A DNA stretch of 64,000 nt from Smaragdicoccus niigatensis DSM 44881 = NBRC 103563 (GCF_000380645.1 NZ_AQXZ01000017.1:372001-436000); one strand, 5' to 3'. Positions 24,452-33,349 are shown, numbered from the stretch's first letter. Numbers and translations are program-made. The notes: generated from the letters alone by a model not told the origin.

Positions 24452-25386
24452 TGTGCCTCCTGTGCATGCTTGGCAGAGTTTTCGTGGTCGAAGAACCGTT
24501 GCTCGATCGCCCGGATGGCTCCGTGGGTCCAGGAATCGGCGGTGAGATAGCGATCGATGGGGGCCGCGAGGAGCCCTCGAAGCAGAGCGATGGATTCCCA
24601 GATTGCTGGGGTGACGGTCGTGGCGGCGCGGCGGCTGATCCCGTCGGCAACGGCCTTTGCCGCCTGTTCGGGGGTGGCCCGGTGGCGCAAGGGGAGTGGG
24701 ACCTGCGCGTTGAACTCGCGAAGCAGCGGGTCCTCATCGAGGGGGCGTACGAACGCGGTCTGGACAAAGCCGAAGTAGGCGATTCCCGCGGATGCGCCGT
24801 GTGGCGCCAGTTCGATCCGGAGCGCCCGGCCGAGCTGTTCGACGCCGGCCTTGCTGGCCATGTAGGCGGCCATTCCCATGCCGGGCATGAACGCGGCCGC
24901 CGAGGCGACCAGGACGATGTGGCCCTGACTTTCGATGATGGGCTCAATCGCGGGCTTCACTGTGTTGAATACGCCGATGAGGTTGACGTCGATGATTCGC
25001 TCGAATTCGTCGGCTTCGATCGTACGAATGGTGGCGGGGTCGGGAGAAACACCGGCATTGGCGACCACGATGTCGAGGCGACCAAAGTGATCGACGACAT
25101 GCTGGATGTGCTTTGCCATTACCTCGCGATCCCGAACGTCGGCTTCGAGGTACAAGACTCCGTCGCGTAGGACTGTTCGCGCAGACTCCAGGGCCTCGGC
25201 GTTCCGATCGATGATCGCGACGCTGGCTCCTCTGGTCTTGAGCTTTCGAGCAAGTGCAAGACCGATCCCGTCAGCGCCGCCAGTCACCACTGCAACTCGG
25301 CCGGACACCTCGTAGGTGGGCTCGGGATACACCGCTTCCGCCGCAATTCGCACTGGTAGAAGTGCTTTTTCAAAGAGGTTCTTCAC
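24448..25386 (-). CDS. SDR family oxidoreductase
   Basis: 312 aa from the GTG at 25386 with a GGGAG site. An N-terminal segment of about 27 residues (KNLFEKALLPVRIAAEAVYPEPT) precedes the Rossmann motif TGGADGIG. VANAG and the Y-x3-K segment (YMASKAGVEQ) follow. A C-terminal region rich in hydrophobic residues (IALLRGLLAAPIDRYL) may anchor it to membrane. First gene of the (-) operon and divergent from the P450 at 25534; the shared motif at 25464 lies between them. Substrate unknown. Confidence 0.88.
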   Translation of the reverse strand: MKNLFEKALLPVRIAAEAVYPEPTYEVSGRVAVVTGGADGIGLALARKLKTRGASVAIIDRNAEALESARTVLRDGVLYLEADVRDREVMAKHIQHVVDHFGRLDIVVANAGVSPDPATIRTIEADEFERIIDVNLIGVFNTVKPAIEPIIESQGHIVLVASAAAFMPGMGMAAYMASKAGVEQLGRALRIELAPHGASAGIAYFGFVQTAFVRPLDEDPLLREFNAQVPLPLRHRATPEQAAKAVADGISRRAATTVTPAIWESIALLRGLLAAPIDRYLTADSWTHGAIRAIEQRFFDHENSAKHAQEAQ

Positions 25387-25463
25387 GTGAGGTACTCCCT
25401 TGTCCCCGGGAAGGTATTGCTTCCAACTCGCAGGTCTGCAACATTTAGCTACAGTCAACCTTC

Positions 25464-25483
25464 CGAGGTTCACCGTATCTGAG
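25464..25483. promoter_or_regulatory. Shared promoter motif, copy 3
   Basis: CGAGGTTCACCGTATCTGAG matches 16 of 20 positions of the copy at 15087. It lies in the 147-bp divergent region between the SDR operon (start 25386) and the P450 operon (start 25534). The flank AACCT-tccg-AGGTT (25457-25470) is an inverted repeat. Confidence 0.5.
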
Positions 25484-25533
25484 TGTGTTAGCCTCCGCAA
25501 AGGGGGCAGGCCGCCGAGTAAAGGGAGATTCCG

Positions 25534-26862
25534 ATGCCAGTTCTAGCGGCACCCGATGCGAAAGCTGCGGGCCTCAAGCCCATTCCGGGTGATCCCGGGT
25601 TACCGATCCTCGGGCGGTCGCTCGAGTACCTGTTGGGCACGTTCAACTACAACGCGGACTGGTACCGGCGATTCGGGCCGGTGTCCTGGTATAGGAGCTT
25701 CGGAATCACGCTGGTCAGCGTGGTCGGGCCGGAAGCTTCGAAGGTGGTGTTCAAGAACTCCGACCGGGCGTATGCGAATGAGCCGGGCTGGTCGTTCTTC
25801 CTGGGGCCCTTCTTCAAGCGTGGTCTCTTGCTCCTCGATTTCGATGAGCACCTCCAGAACCGCCGGATTCTCCAACAAGCGTTCACGCGTGATCGGCTCA
25901 TCGGCTACTTGGCCAATATGACCCCGGTGATGCGCGACATTCTCGGCCGGTGGAAGGCGGGCCAGGACTTCCGCGTGTTCCCGGCGGTGAAGAATCTGAC
26001 GCTGAACATCGCGAGCCGGACTTTCGTCGGGGAAGAGGTCGGGCCCGAGAACGACAAGGTGATCCAGGCCTTCGTCGACTGCGTCGAAGCGACGACGGCG
26101 ATCGTCCGGGCACCTATCCCGGGCACGTTGTGGTGGCGCGGACTTCGGGGACGCGAGTTCCTCGAGACCTATCTGAAGCCGCGCGTCGCCGAGGCTCGAA
26201 AAGCCGATCGGGAAGATCTGCTCGCCGCCTTGTGCCACATCGAGGACGAAGGTGGGGAGAGGTTCAGCGACGAAGACGTCATCAACCACATGATCTTCCT
26301 CCTGATGGCGGCACACGATACGTCGACCGTCACCGCGACCGCGATGATCTACCAACTCGCCAAGCACCCGGAATGGCAGGAGCGCTGCCGGGCGGAGTCC
26401 GAAGCGCTCGGCAAAGCCGAGCTCGAGTACGGAGATCTCGACAAACTCGCTTCGCTCGACCTCGTAATGAAGGAATCGATCCGAATCACGACGCCGATTC
26501 CGGGGGTCATCCGGAAGACGGTCAAGGACACCGAACTTGTCGGTTACCACGTGCCGAAGGGCTCCTACGTCACGGTGGCGATGCACACGACGCATCAGCT
26601 CGAAGACGTGTGGAAGAACCCAAAGACGTTCGACCCCGAGCGCCACGTTCGCGGCGAAGGCAAGGACGCGTGGATGCCGTTCGGTGGCGGCGTTCACAAA
26701 TGCATCGGAATGTACTTCGGCGGTATGGAAGTCAAGGCGCTGCTGCACCAGATGCTCTTGAACTTCACCTGGTCCGTCCCGGCCGATTACAAGCTCGACA
26801 TGGACTATTCGTCACTTCCCAAGCCGCGCGACGGACTGAAGATCAGCCTCGTTCGCCGCTAG
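25534..26862 (+). CDS. Cytochrome P450 (paralogue 2)
   Basis: 442 aa, AAGGGAGA site before the ATG. I-helix MAAHDTSTVTATAM, ExxR in KESIRI, heme loop MPFGGGVHKCIGMYFGG with C390. Closely related to the P450s at 7600 and 44242. No ferredoxin adjoins it; the 2[4Fe-4S]-type ferredoxin and FprA at 30647-32265 or the shared 3Fe-4S ferredoxins may donate electrons. Followed after 30 nt by a thiolase/dehydrogenase operon, which suggests it starts the degradation of the compound those genes process. Confidence 0.92.
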   Translation: MPVLAAPDAKAAGLKPIPGDPGLPILGRSLEYLLGTFNYNADWYRRFGPVSWYRSFGITLVSVVGPEASKVVFKNSDRAYANEPGWSFFLGPFFKRGLLLLDFDEHLQNRRILQQAFTRDRLIGYLANMTPVMRDILGRWKAGQDFRVFPAVKNLTLNIASRTFVGEEVGPENDKVIQAFVDCVEATTAIVRAPIPGTLWWRGLRGREFLETYLKPRVAEARKADREDLLAALCHIEDEGGERFSDEDVINHMIFLLMAAHDTSTVTATAMIYQLAKHPEWQERCRAESEALGKAELEYGDLDKLASLDLVMKESIRITTPIPGVIRKTVKDTELVGYHVPKGSYVTVAMHTTHQLEDVWKNPKTFDPERHVRGEGKDAWMPFGGGVHKCIGMYFGGMEVKALLHQMLLNFTWSVPADYKLDMDYSSLPKPRDGLKISLVRR

Positions 26863-26892
26863 TTGAGAACACCATTCCTACAAGGAGAAGCT

Positions 26893-28047
26893 GTGCCTGA
26901 GGCATACATCATCGACGCTGTCCGCACCCCGGTCGGCCGTCGTAACGGCGGGCTCGCGGGCTACCAGCCTGCGGACCTGGGTGCGATACCCATCCGCGCA
27001 CTCGTCGAGCGACATGACTTCGATCCCGCCGCCATTGACGACGTCATCTACGGCTGCCTGGACACGATCGGCGCACAGGCTGGGGACATCGCCCGCACTG
27101 CGGCCCTCGTGGCCGGCCTGCCGGAATCTGTGCCTGGCGTGACCGTCGACCGGCAGTGCGGCTCGTCCCAGCAGGCCGTGCACTTCGCCGCACAGGCAGT
27201 GATGAGTGGGACCTCCGACCTCGTCATCGCCGGCGGGGTGCAGAGCATGAGCCGGTACCCGTTGTTGTCCGCGTACACCGCGGGCGAACCCTACGGCGCC
27301 ACGGATCCGTGGACCTCCTCGCCCGGGTGGGTGGCCCGATACGGCCCGAAACCGTTGTCCCAGTTCGACTCTGCGGAGCGGATCGCGTCGCAGTGGGGCA
27401 TCTCCCGCGAGGATATGGAGGAGTTCGCCTTCGCCAGTCACCAGCGCGCTCTCACGGCACAGTCTGAAAACCGGTTTGACCGGGAGTTGCTCAGTGTCGA
27501 AGGCATTGCCGCAGACGAGGGGCCACGCCCCGACACTTCGCTGGAGAAGATGGCAGCACTGCGGACCCTCGTCGAGGGCGGTCGGGTCACCGCGGCGGTG
27601 TCGAGCCAGATCTCGGACGCGTCCTCGGCGCTGCTCATCGCATCCGCAGAAGCGGTCAAGGCGCACGGCTTCACGCCGCGGGCACGCATCCACCACATCT
27701 CGGTGCGCGGCGCAGACCCGGTCCTCATGCTGACGGCGCCGATTCCCGCCACCCAGCACGCGCTCAAGCGATGTGGGCTCACCATGGACGACATCGATCT
27801 CGTCGAGATCAACGAGGCCTTCGCGAGCGTCGTGCTGGCGTGGCAGAAGGACCTCGACGCCGACCCCGCCCGGGTCAACGTCAACGGCGGCGCGATCTCC
27901 CTCGGCCACCCCATCGGCGCCACCGGCGCCCGTCTCATGACCACCCTGCTGCATGAACTCGAACGCACCGGCAAGCGATACGGCTTGCAGACCATGTGCG
28001 AGGGCGGCGGACAGGCAAACGTCACAATTATCGAGAGGCTTGGCTGA
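26893..28047 (+). CDS. Acetyl-CoA acyltransferase (thiolase)
   Basis: 384 aa from the GTG at 26893, preceded by AAGGAGA. Thiolase fold with nucleophile C89 (VDRQCGSSQQ), H339 (SLGHPIGATGAR) and C369 (MCEGGGQANVTI). It cleaves a 3-ketoacyl-CoA with CoA. The paralogue at 40446-41639 has the same active-site wording (DRQCGSSQQA). Stop overlaps the acyl-CoA dehydrogenase start (TGATG). Confidence 0.92.
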   Translation: MPEAYIIDAVRTPVGRRNGGLAGYQPADLGAIPIRALVERHDFDPAAIDDVIYGCLDTIGAQAGDIARTAALVAGLPESVPGVTVDRQCGSSQQAVHFAAQAVMSGTSDLVIAGGVQSMSRYPLLSAYTAGEPYGATDPWTSSPGWVARYGPKPLSQFDSAERIASQWGISREDMEEFAFASHQRALTAQSENRFDRELLSVEGIAADEGPRPDTSLEKMAALRTLVEGGRVTAAVSSQISDASSALLIASAEAVKAHGFTPRARIHHISVRGADPVLMLTAPIPATQHALKRCGLTMDDIDLVEINEAFASVVLAWQKDLDADPARVNVNGGAISLGHPIGATGARLMTTLLHELERTGKRYGLQTMCEGGGQANVTIIERLG

Positions 28048-29201
28048 TGAAGCGCAACCTGTTCACGGCGGACCACGAGCAGTACCGGGAGACAGTCCGC
28101 GCATTCATGGAGCGCGAGGTCGTACCCCACTACGAAAAGTGGGAGGCCGACAAGTTCACTCCGCGCGACCTGTATCTGAAGGCGGCTGAGCAGGGGATTT
28201 ACGGCCTGAGCATCCCGGAAGAATTCGGCGGAAGTGGTGAGACCGACTACCGGTACCGCGTGGTCGTGCACGAGGAGGTCTACCGCGTACACGCGATGTC
28301 TCTGGCCGTGGCGTTCGGTCTGCAGGACGACATCGTGCTGCAGTACTTGCTGCACCTGTGCACCCCGGAGCAGAAGCAACGTTGGTTACCGCGATTCGCC
28401 ACGGGCGAGATGATCGGCGCCATCGGGATGACTGAACCCGGCGCGGGCAGTGATCTGAAGGGCCTCCGGACGACCGCCGTCCAAGACGGCGACGATTGGG
28501 TGCTCAACGGGCAGAAGACGTTCATCAGCTGCGGTATCAGCGCCGACCTGGTGATCGTTGCCGCCCGCACGGACCCCAATGGCGGATCTCGCTCGCTGAG
28601 CTTGTTCGCGGTGGAGGCCGGAATGCCGGGCTTCGAGCGCGGTCGCAAGCTCGACAAACTCGGACTCGCCTCGCAGGACACGTCGGAGCTCTACTTCGAC
28701 AACGTCCGCGTCCCGGCGAACAACGTCATCGGGGAAATCGGCCGCGGAATGGGCCACATGATGGCCCACCTGCCGAGCGAGCGGCTCGGTGTTTACACCG
28801 GTGCGGTCGCGAGCGCCAAGGCGATCTTCGACGTCACCCGAAAGTACTGCTCCGACCGCATGGCCTTCGGGCAGCCGATCGCCGATTTCCAGCACGTGCG
28901 ATTCGAGCTCGCTGAGATTGCGACAGAGATCGACGTTGCTGAGGCCTACCTCGACAAGTCGGTCCTTGCCTTCAACGCGGGAGAGCTCACCGCGGTGGAC
29001 GCGGCCAAGGGCAAATGGTGGACCAGCGAGTTGCAGTTGCGGGTCATCGACCGGTGTCTGCAACTGCATGGTGGCTACGGCTTCATGAACGAGTACGCCG
29101 TCGCCCGCGCCTACAAGGACGCACGCATCCAGACCATCTACGGCGGCACGACCGCGATCATGAAGGAAATCATCGGTCGCGATCTGGCCGGGCAGCGGTA
29201 G
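28047..29201 (+). CDS. Acyl-CoA dehydrogenase
   Basis: 384 aa from the ATG at 28047 overlapping the thiolase stop. FAD motifs MTEPGAGSDLKG and WVLNGQKTFISCG, and RMAFGQPIADFQHVRFEL. As in the dehydrogenase at 3505, the C-terminal YEGT glutamate is absent (YGGT), and E245 in LPSERLGVY aligns with the catalytic Glu of isovaleryl-/long-chain-type enzymes. Likely acts on branched or long acyl-CoA. Part of the P450-thiolase-MaoC-CitE operon. Confidence 0.92.
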   Translation: MKRNLFTADHEQYRETVRAFMEREVVPHYEKWEADKFTPRDLYLKAAEQGIYGLSIPEEFGGSGETDYRYRVVVHEEVYRVHAMSLAVAFGLQDDIVLQYLLHLCTPEQKQRWLPRFATGEMIGAIGMTEPGAGSDLKGLRTTAVQDGDDWVLNGQKTFISCGISADLVIVAARTDPNGGSRSLSLFAVEAGMPGFERGRKLDKLGLASQDTSELYFDNVRVPANNVIGEIGRGMGHMMAHLPSERLGVYTGAVASAKAIFDVTRKYCSDRMAFGQPIADFQHVRFELAEIATEIDVAEAYLDKSVLAFNAGELTAVDAAKGKWWTSELQLRVIDRCLQLHGGYGFMNEYAVARAYKDARIQTIYGGTTAIMKEIIGRDLAGQR

Positions 29202-29211
29202 GGCGTCGATC

Positions 29212-29664
29212 GTGGGTATGTGGTTTGAAGAATTGACGCCTGGACTGGAGTTCGATCACCCGATCCGCCGGACGGTCACCGAGACCGACAACGTGCTATT
29301 CAGCACGCTGACGATGAATCCGCAGCCGTTGCACCTCGATGAGGAGTTCGGCAAGGAATCGGAATTCGGCTCGCGCGTCGTGAATGGCTTGTTCTCGTTG
29401 TCGCTGGTCATCGGGCTTTCGGTCACCGACATCTCCCTGGGGACGACGATCGCCAACCTCGGTTACGACGTCGTCGAGATGCCGGCTCCGGTTCGCCACG
29501 GTGACACGATCCGCGTGCAGAGCGTGATTCTCGAGGCTCGTGAGTCGAAATCCCGCCCGACGATGGGCATCGTCAAGCTCGAACACCGTGGCTACAACCA
29601 GCGAAACGAGCTCGTGATTCGAGTGGTGCGCTCGGCGTTGTTCCGGAAGAAGGCAGCGGCGTGA
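29212..29664 (+). CDS. MaoC family dehydratase (mesaconyl-/itaconyl-CoA hydratase-like)
   Basis: 150 aa from a GTG at 29212 (ATG at 29218 also possible). Hotdog fold with TMNPQPLHLDEEFGKESEFGSRVVNG, the form of the MaoC motif seen in beta-methylmalyl-CoA/mesaconyl-CoA dehydratases. Overlaps the CitE-like lyase gene by GTGA. A MaoC next to a CitE-like lyase and an acyl-CoA dehydrogenase recalls the M. tuberculosis Rv2498c-Rv2500c neighbourhood, where the lyase acts on (S)-citramalyl-CoA-type substrates. Confidence 0.85.
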   Translation: MGMWFEELTPGLEFDHPIRRTVTETDNVLFSTLTMNPQPLHLDEEFGKESEFGSRVVNGLFSLSLVIGLSVTDISLGTTIANLGYDVVEMPAPVRHGDTIRVQSVILEARESKSRPTMGIVKLEHRGYNQRNELVIRVVRSALFRKKAAA

Positions 29665-30509
29665 GTGCCCGCCGTCGATCCACTCTTTTTGCGCCCGGAC
29701 ACAATCGGGCGCTGCTGGAGAAGATGTCGCGGTGCGAACCGGACTGCGTCGTCCTCGATCTCGAGGACGGCACGCCACCCGCGGCCAAGGATGAGGGACG
29801 CGCGGTCGTAGCGGCGGCGCTCCACGAGGTCGACTTCGGTGGCGCCGAGACGATCGTCCGGATCAACGCGATGGACACCGCACTGGCTGCACGTGACATC
29901 GAGTGGCTGCGGAGTCTCGATCATTTCCCCGATGCGGTGATGCTGCCGAAGGTGGACAGTGCCGCCGACCTCGCGAAGTTCGAGGAACTGCTCGGCCGCA
30001 ACGGTGTGCCGCTGTGGATCCTGCCGACCGAAACCGCCGTCGGGTACCGGAACCTCGATGAGTCGTGCCAGTACCCCTCGGTGACAGCAGTCATATGGGC
30101 GGCGGAAGACTTCGCTGCTGATATCGGCGCCAACGGTTCCCGTGAGCCAGGCGGTCGCCTGCGCGAAGTGTTCCGGGTTGCGCGGTCGAACACGCTGCTC
30201 GCCGCTAAGGCCGCAGGCATCTCGGCGATCGACACGACCTACGTCGATCTCAAGGATCTCGAGGGCCTGCGCCGAGAGGCTCTCGAGTGTTCCGGAATGG
30301 GCTTCGACGGCAAGGCGGCGATCCACCCATCGCACGTCACCGTCATCAACTCCATCTTCCAGCCGGACGACGCGAGCATCGAGCACGCCGAGCGGCTGGT
30401 CGAGGCATTCGACTCGGCGGGCGGGGGAGCGATCAGTTTCGGGGGTCGAATGGTCGACGCCCCGCATTACAAACAGGCGCGGCGGTTACTCGCCCGCGCT
30501 GGGCGATAA
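29661..30509 (+). CDS. HpcH/HpaI aldolase / CitE-like CoA-ester lyase
   Basis: 282 aa, GTG start in a GTGA overlap. TIM-barrel lyase of the malyl-/citramalyl-CoA lyase family: RRSTLFAPGHNRALLEKM at the start, VVLDLEDGTPPAAKDEGR (about 30-47), ETAVGYRNL and the metal-binding AAEDFAADIG segment near residue 150. It would split a 3-hydroxy-3-methyl- or 3-hydroxy-dicarboxyl-CoA into acetyl-CoA and an oxo acid, or run in reverse. Last gene of the operon. Confidence 0.87.
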   Translation: MSARRRSTLFAPGHNRALLEKMSRCEPDCVVLDLEDGTPPAAKDEGRAVVAAALHEVDFGGAETIVRINAMDTALAARDIEWLRSLDHFPDAVMLPKVDSAADLAKFEELLGRNGVPLWILPTETAVGYRNLDESCQYPSVTAVIWAAEDFAADIGANGSREPGGRLREVFRVARSNTLLAAKAAGISAIDTTYVDLKDLEGLRREALECSGMGFDGKAAIHPSHVTVINSIFQPDDASIEHAERLVEAFDSAGGGAISFGGRMVDAPHYKQARRLLARAGR

Positions 30510-30555
30510 GACGCTCGTCACTGCTGCATCCCTTCCGCAGACGACGAGTGGAAGC

Positions 30556-30561
30556 TACAAT
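30556..30561 (+). promoter_or_regulatory. Possible -10 element before the ferredoxin/FprA genes
   Basis: TACAAT lies in the 137-bp gap between the lyase and the ferredoxin gene; no good -35 is seen at the matching distance. The gap suggests a separate promoter for the ferredoxin-FprA unit. Confidence 0.3.
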
Positions 30562-30646
30562 AGTACAAAACATGTCGAGTTGTTGCGCAGGCGATTGCTC
30601 GGCGAGCCGGCCGGCATCAACCCCGGCAGACGTCAAGGAGGCCGTC

Positions 30647-30907
30647 ATGGCATTTGTGATTGCCGCGCCCTGTATCGCGGACTATTCGTGCGTCGAAGCG
30701 TGTCCGGTGGACTGCATCTCGCCTGGTCCGGACGACCCGGGCTTCGACAAGGCAGAGCAACTGTTCATCGACCCGCAAAACTGCATCGACTGCGGAGTCT
30801 GCGTCGACGTATGTCCCGTGGACGCAGTGTACGAAGCTGATCTGCTGCCTCCGAAGTGGGCGCACTACGAGCAGATCAACGCGCAGTATTTCGAGGAGCT
30901 GTCGTGA
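30647..30907 (+). CDS. Seven/eight-iron ferredoxin (FdxA type)
   Basis: 86 aa from the ATG at 30647 with AAGGAG upstream. Two cluster-binding regions: CIADYSCVEACPVDCI near the N-terminus, with the longer first spacing typical of the 3Fe/4Fe site, and CIDCGVCVDVCPVDAV (about residues 46-61), a classical [4Fe-4S] motif. C-terminal tail WAHYEQINAQYFEEL. GTGA overlap with fprA indicates an NADPH-FprA-ferredoxin chain serving P450s or other oxygenases. Confidence 0.9.
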   Translation: MAFVIAAPCIADYSCVEACPVDCISPGPDDPGFDKAEQLFIDPQNCIDCGVCVDVCPVDAVYEADLLPPKWAHYEQINAQYFEELS

Positions 30908-32265
30908 GCGGCCCGTTGCGCGTCGCGATCGTCGGATCGGGGCCAGCTGGCATGTATGCGGCCAAGCACTTGCTGGCCGGCTTCGGCGGAAAGGGCCCGA
31001 AGGTCGCCGTCGAGGTGGACATGCTCGACCGCCTGCCAACCCCCTATGGTCTGATTCGTCACGGAGTGGCGCCGGATCATCCGGAAAAGAAGAAGGCGGC
31101 CTCGGTGTTTGACGAGGTGGCCGATTTTTCGGGATTCCGGTTTTTCGGCAACCTTGAACTCGGTCGCGACGTGAAGGCCGACGAGCTGGCCCAGTGGTAC
31201 GACGCGGTGATTTATGCGACCGGGGCAAGCGGCGACGCTCACCTGGAAATTCCTGGCGAGGATCTGACCGGTAGCCTCTCGGCGCGCGAGTTCGTGGCCT
31301 GGTACAACGGGCATCCGGACTTCAATGGCGTTGCTCCTGACCTGAGCGGCGAACGTGCCGTGGTCGTGGGCAACGGCAACGTCGCGATGGACGTGGCCCG
31401 GATTCTGAGTACTGATCCAGATGTCCTGGCGAAGACCGATATCTCAGACACCGCTCTGGCGGCGCTCCGGAACAGCCGGATCCGCGAAGTTGTCGTGTTG
31501 GGTCGCCGAGATGCTCAGCATGCTGCGTTCAAGAACCCAGAGCTCGAGGAGTTCGATGAGCTCAACGGTGTTGACATCGTCGTCGAAGGCGATGATCTTG
31601 CTGAGGTTCGTGGAGCCGATGCCACGACCGCACGCAAGCTGGACACTCTGCGGCGATACGCCAAGCGCGGGGCGACCGGTAACCCCCGTCGGATCGTGTT
31701 GCGCTTTCTCGCATCCCCGGTAGAGGTGCGCGGGGAAGGCCATGTCGATGCACTCGTCGTGGGCCGCAACCGGCTCGAACCCGGACCGGACGGGCAGGTC
31801 GTGGCCCGGCCGAGCGGCGAGACGAAGGTCATCGAAACCGGGCTCGTCCTGCGGGCGGTCGGCTACTTCGGAACCGAGTTGCCTGGTCTGCCGTTCGATG
31901 CCAGTTCCGGAACCATTCCGAATCGTGAGGGGCGAGTTGTCGACGGCGAGGCCACCGTGTCGAGCGTCTATGTCACTGGGTGGGCCAAACGCGGACCCCA
32001 GGGAATCATCGGTACCAACAAGAAGTGTGCGCGGGACACCGTTCGCTCGTTCCTTGCCGACGCGACGGCCGGGAGTCTGCATACTGCGGGAACGCTCAGT
32101 CGCACCGATGTCGAAAAGGCGCTGCGCGAGCGCCAAAGTCACGTGGTCGACATCGCCGGATGGCGCCGGATCGACGACGTCGAGCGCACCGCCGGGCGCA
32201 GTCAAGGGCGTCCGCGCGTCAAGCTCAGCGACCTGGGCGAACTGCTTCGCGTTAGCGCGGGGTGA
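30904..32265 (+). CDS. fprA: Ferredoxin-NADP+ reductase (FprA-like)
   Basis: 453 aa, GTG start. Adrenodoxin reductase family: FAD motif VAIVGSGPAGMYAA (residues ~7-20), DRLPTPYGLIRHGVAPDHPEKK, the NADP motif VVGNGNVAMDVAR and the C-terminal GWAKRGPQGIIGTNKKCA. It passes electrons from NADPH to the ferredoxin encoded directly upstream. Length is normal for FprA (about 455 aa). Confidence 0.93.
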   Translation: MSGPLRVAIVGSGPAGMYAAKHLLAGFGGKGPKVAVEVDMLDRLPTPYGLIRHGVAPDHPEKKKAASVFDEVADFSGFRFFGNLELGRDVKADELAQWYDAVIYATGASGDAHLEIPGEDLTGSLSAREFVAWYNGHPDFNGVAPDLSGERAVVVGNGNVAMDVARILSTDPDVLAKTDISDTALAALRNSRIREVVVLGRRDAQHAAFKNPELEEFDELNGVDIVVEGDDLAEVRGADATTARKLDTLRRYAKRGATGNPRRIVLRFLASPVEVRGEGHVDALVVGRNRLEPGPDGQVVARPSGETKVIETGLVLRAVGYFGTELPGLPFDASSGTIPNREGRVVDGEATVSSVYVTGWAKRGPQGIIGTNKKCARDTVRSFLADATAGSLHTAGTLSRTDVEKALRERQSHVVDIAGWRRIDDVERTAGRSQGRPRVKLSDLGELLRVSAG

Positions 32266-32272
32266 TCCGATA

Positions 32273-33349
32273 ATGGACACCAAGACCGAGCGATCGGTGT
32301 TTGCAGCGGAGGTCCGCATGAAATTCGACGACCTGCTGCGAGCCGGCAACGAGGCGGTGCGGACCCAGATGACCCGCGGCGCCGACCTGCTGCTGCTTCG
32401 CGGTGATGACGATCTGATCCCCGCCTCGGACGACGGCTACTTTCCGGAGGGGTCGATGATCCGCCGGGTCCAGTCCGAGCATGCGGTAGGCCTGTTGTTC
32501 GGGCCGCGCGCCATGACGACGCTCGTGCTGGACCCACGGGTGTTCTCCGGAACAGCCATTCACGCGTTCAACCGGAAACGGTTCTTCCTCCGGATGGCGC
32601 ACACTGGCCATGTCTTCGAAACCGTATTCTTCGGTTCGAAAGCCGAAGCGGACGCGGCGCTTGCCCGGGTGCACAAGATGCACGAATCCGTCGAGGGTGT
32701 CATCCCTCGAAACGTTGGGACCTGGAAAGCCGGAACGCCCTATTCGGCATTCGGCCCCGAGGAGCAACTGTGGACGGTCGGGTCCATGTTCGACGCGGCA
32801 CTGACGTTCTACGAGTTGCTCGTCGCCAAACTCACCGACGCCGAGCGTGAGCAGCTGTGGCAGGACTACCGGCTGTTCGGCGAGCTTTTCGGGATGGACC
32901 GCAGCTTGATGCCCGCGACCTATCCGGATTTCGTCGAATATTGGAACGGCCGGATCAACAGCGGCGAACTCTGCCTCAGCGACGATGCCAAAGCGATGGG
33001 TTACCACCTGAGTTTCGGCCTGCCGCTGCCGCTTTTCATGAAACCCATTCAGTCGATCATGGAGCTGATCCTCAAGGGCAGTCTCCCGCCGTGGGTTCGC
33101 GAACAGTACCGGCTCACGTACAACCTCGCCGACGCCGCGCGATTCGAGGCGGTGACGAGGGCTATCCGTGCGTCGCGGTTGGAAAAGCCGATGTCCGTCT
33201 CAAGGCGGCTCACGAAGGCGTATGGGAAACCGTGGCGCGGCGACAACGCCTACTTGTTCAACATGGTCGCGCGGACCGAACGCCGGCGCGTGCTTCGTGG
33301 GCGTACGAGCATCCCTGGATTCTCGGATCTCGAGTACCTGAAGGACTGA
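32273..33349 (+). CDS. DUF2236 / MpaB-type oxygenase family protein (copy 1)
   Basis: 358 aa from the ATG at 32273, 7 nt after the fprA stop; the longer frame overlapping fprA is rejected. Belongs to the DUF2236 family related to latex-clearing protein and the fungal MpaB oxygenase, proposed heme-containing oxygenases. Visible family segments are MIRRVQSEHAVGLLFGPRAMTTLVLDPRVF, VFETVFFGSKAEADAALARVHKMHESVEG, with the conserved His/Arg-rich motif, and the YAFGPEEQLW-like segment. Activity unknown here. A second member is at 45711. Confidence 0.82.
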   Translation: MDTKTERSVFAAEVRMKFDDLLRAGNEAVRTQMTRGADLLLLRGDDDLIPASDDGYFPEGSMIRRVQSEHAVGLLFGPRAMTTLVLDPRVFSGTAIHAFNRKRFFLRMAHTGHVFETVFFGSKAEADAALARVHKMHESVEGVIPRNVGTWKAGTPYSAFGPEEQLWTVGSMFDAALTFYELLVAKLTDAEREQLWQDYRLFGELFGMDRSLMPATYPDFVEYWNGRINSGELCLSDDAKAMGYHLSFGLPLPLFMKPIQSIMELILKGSLPPWVREQYRLTYNLADAARFEAVTRAIRASRLEKPMSVSRRLTKAYGKPWRGDNAYLFNMVARTERRRVLRGRTSIPGFSDLEYLKD

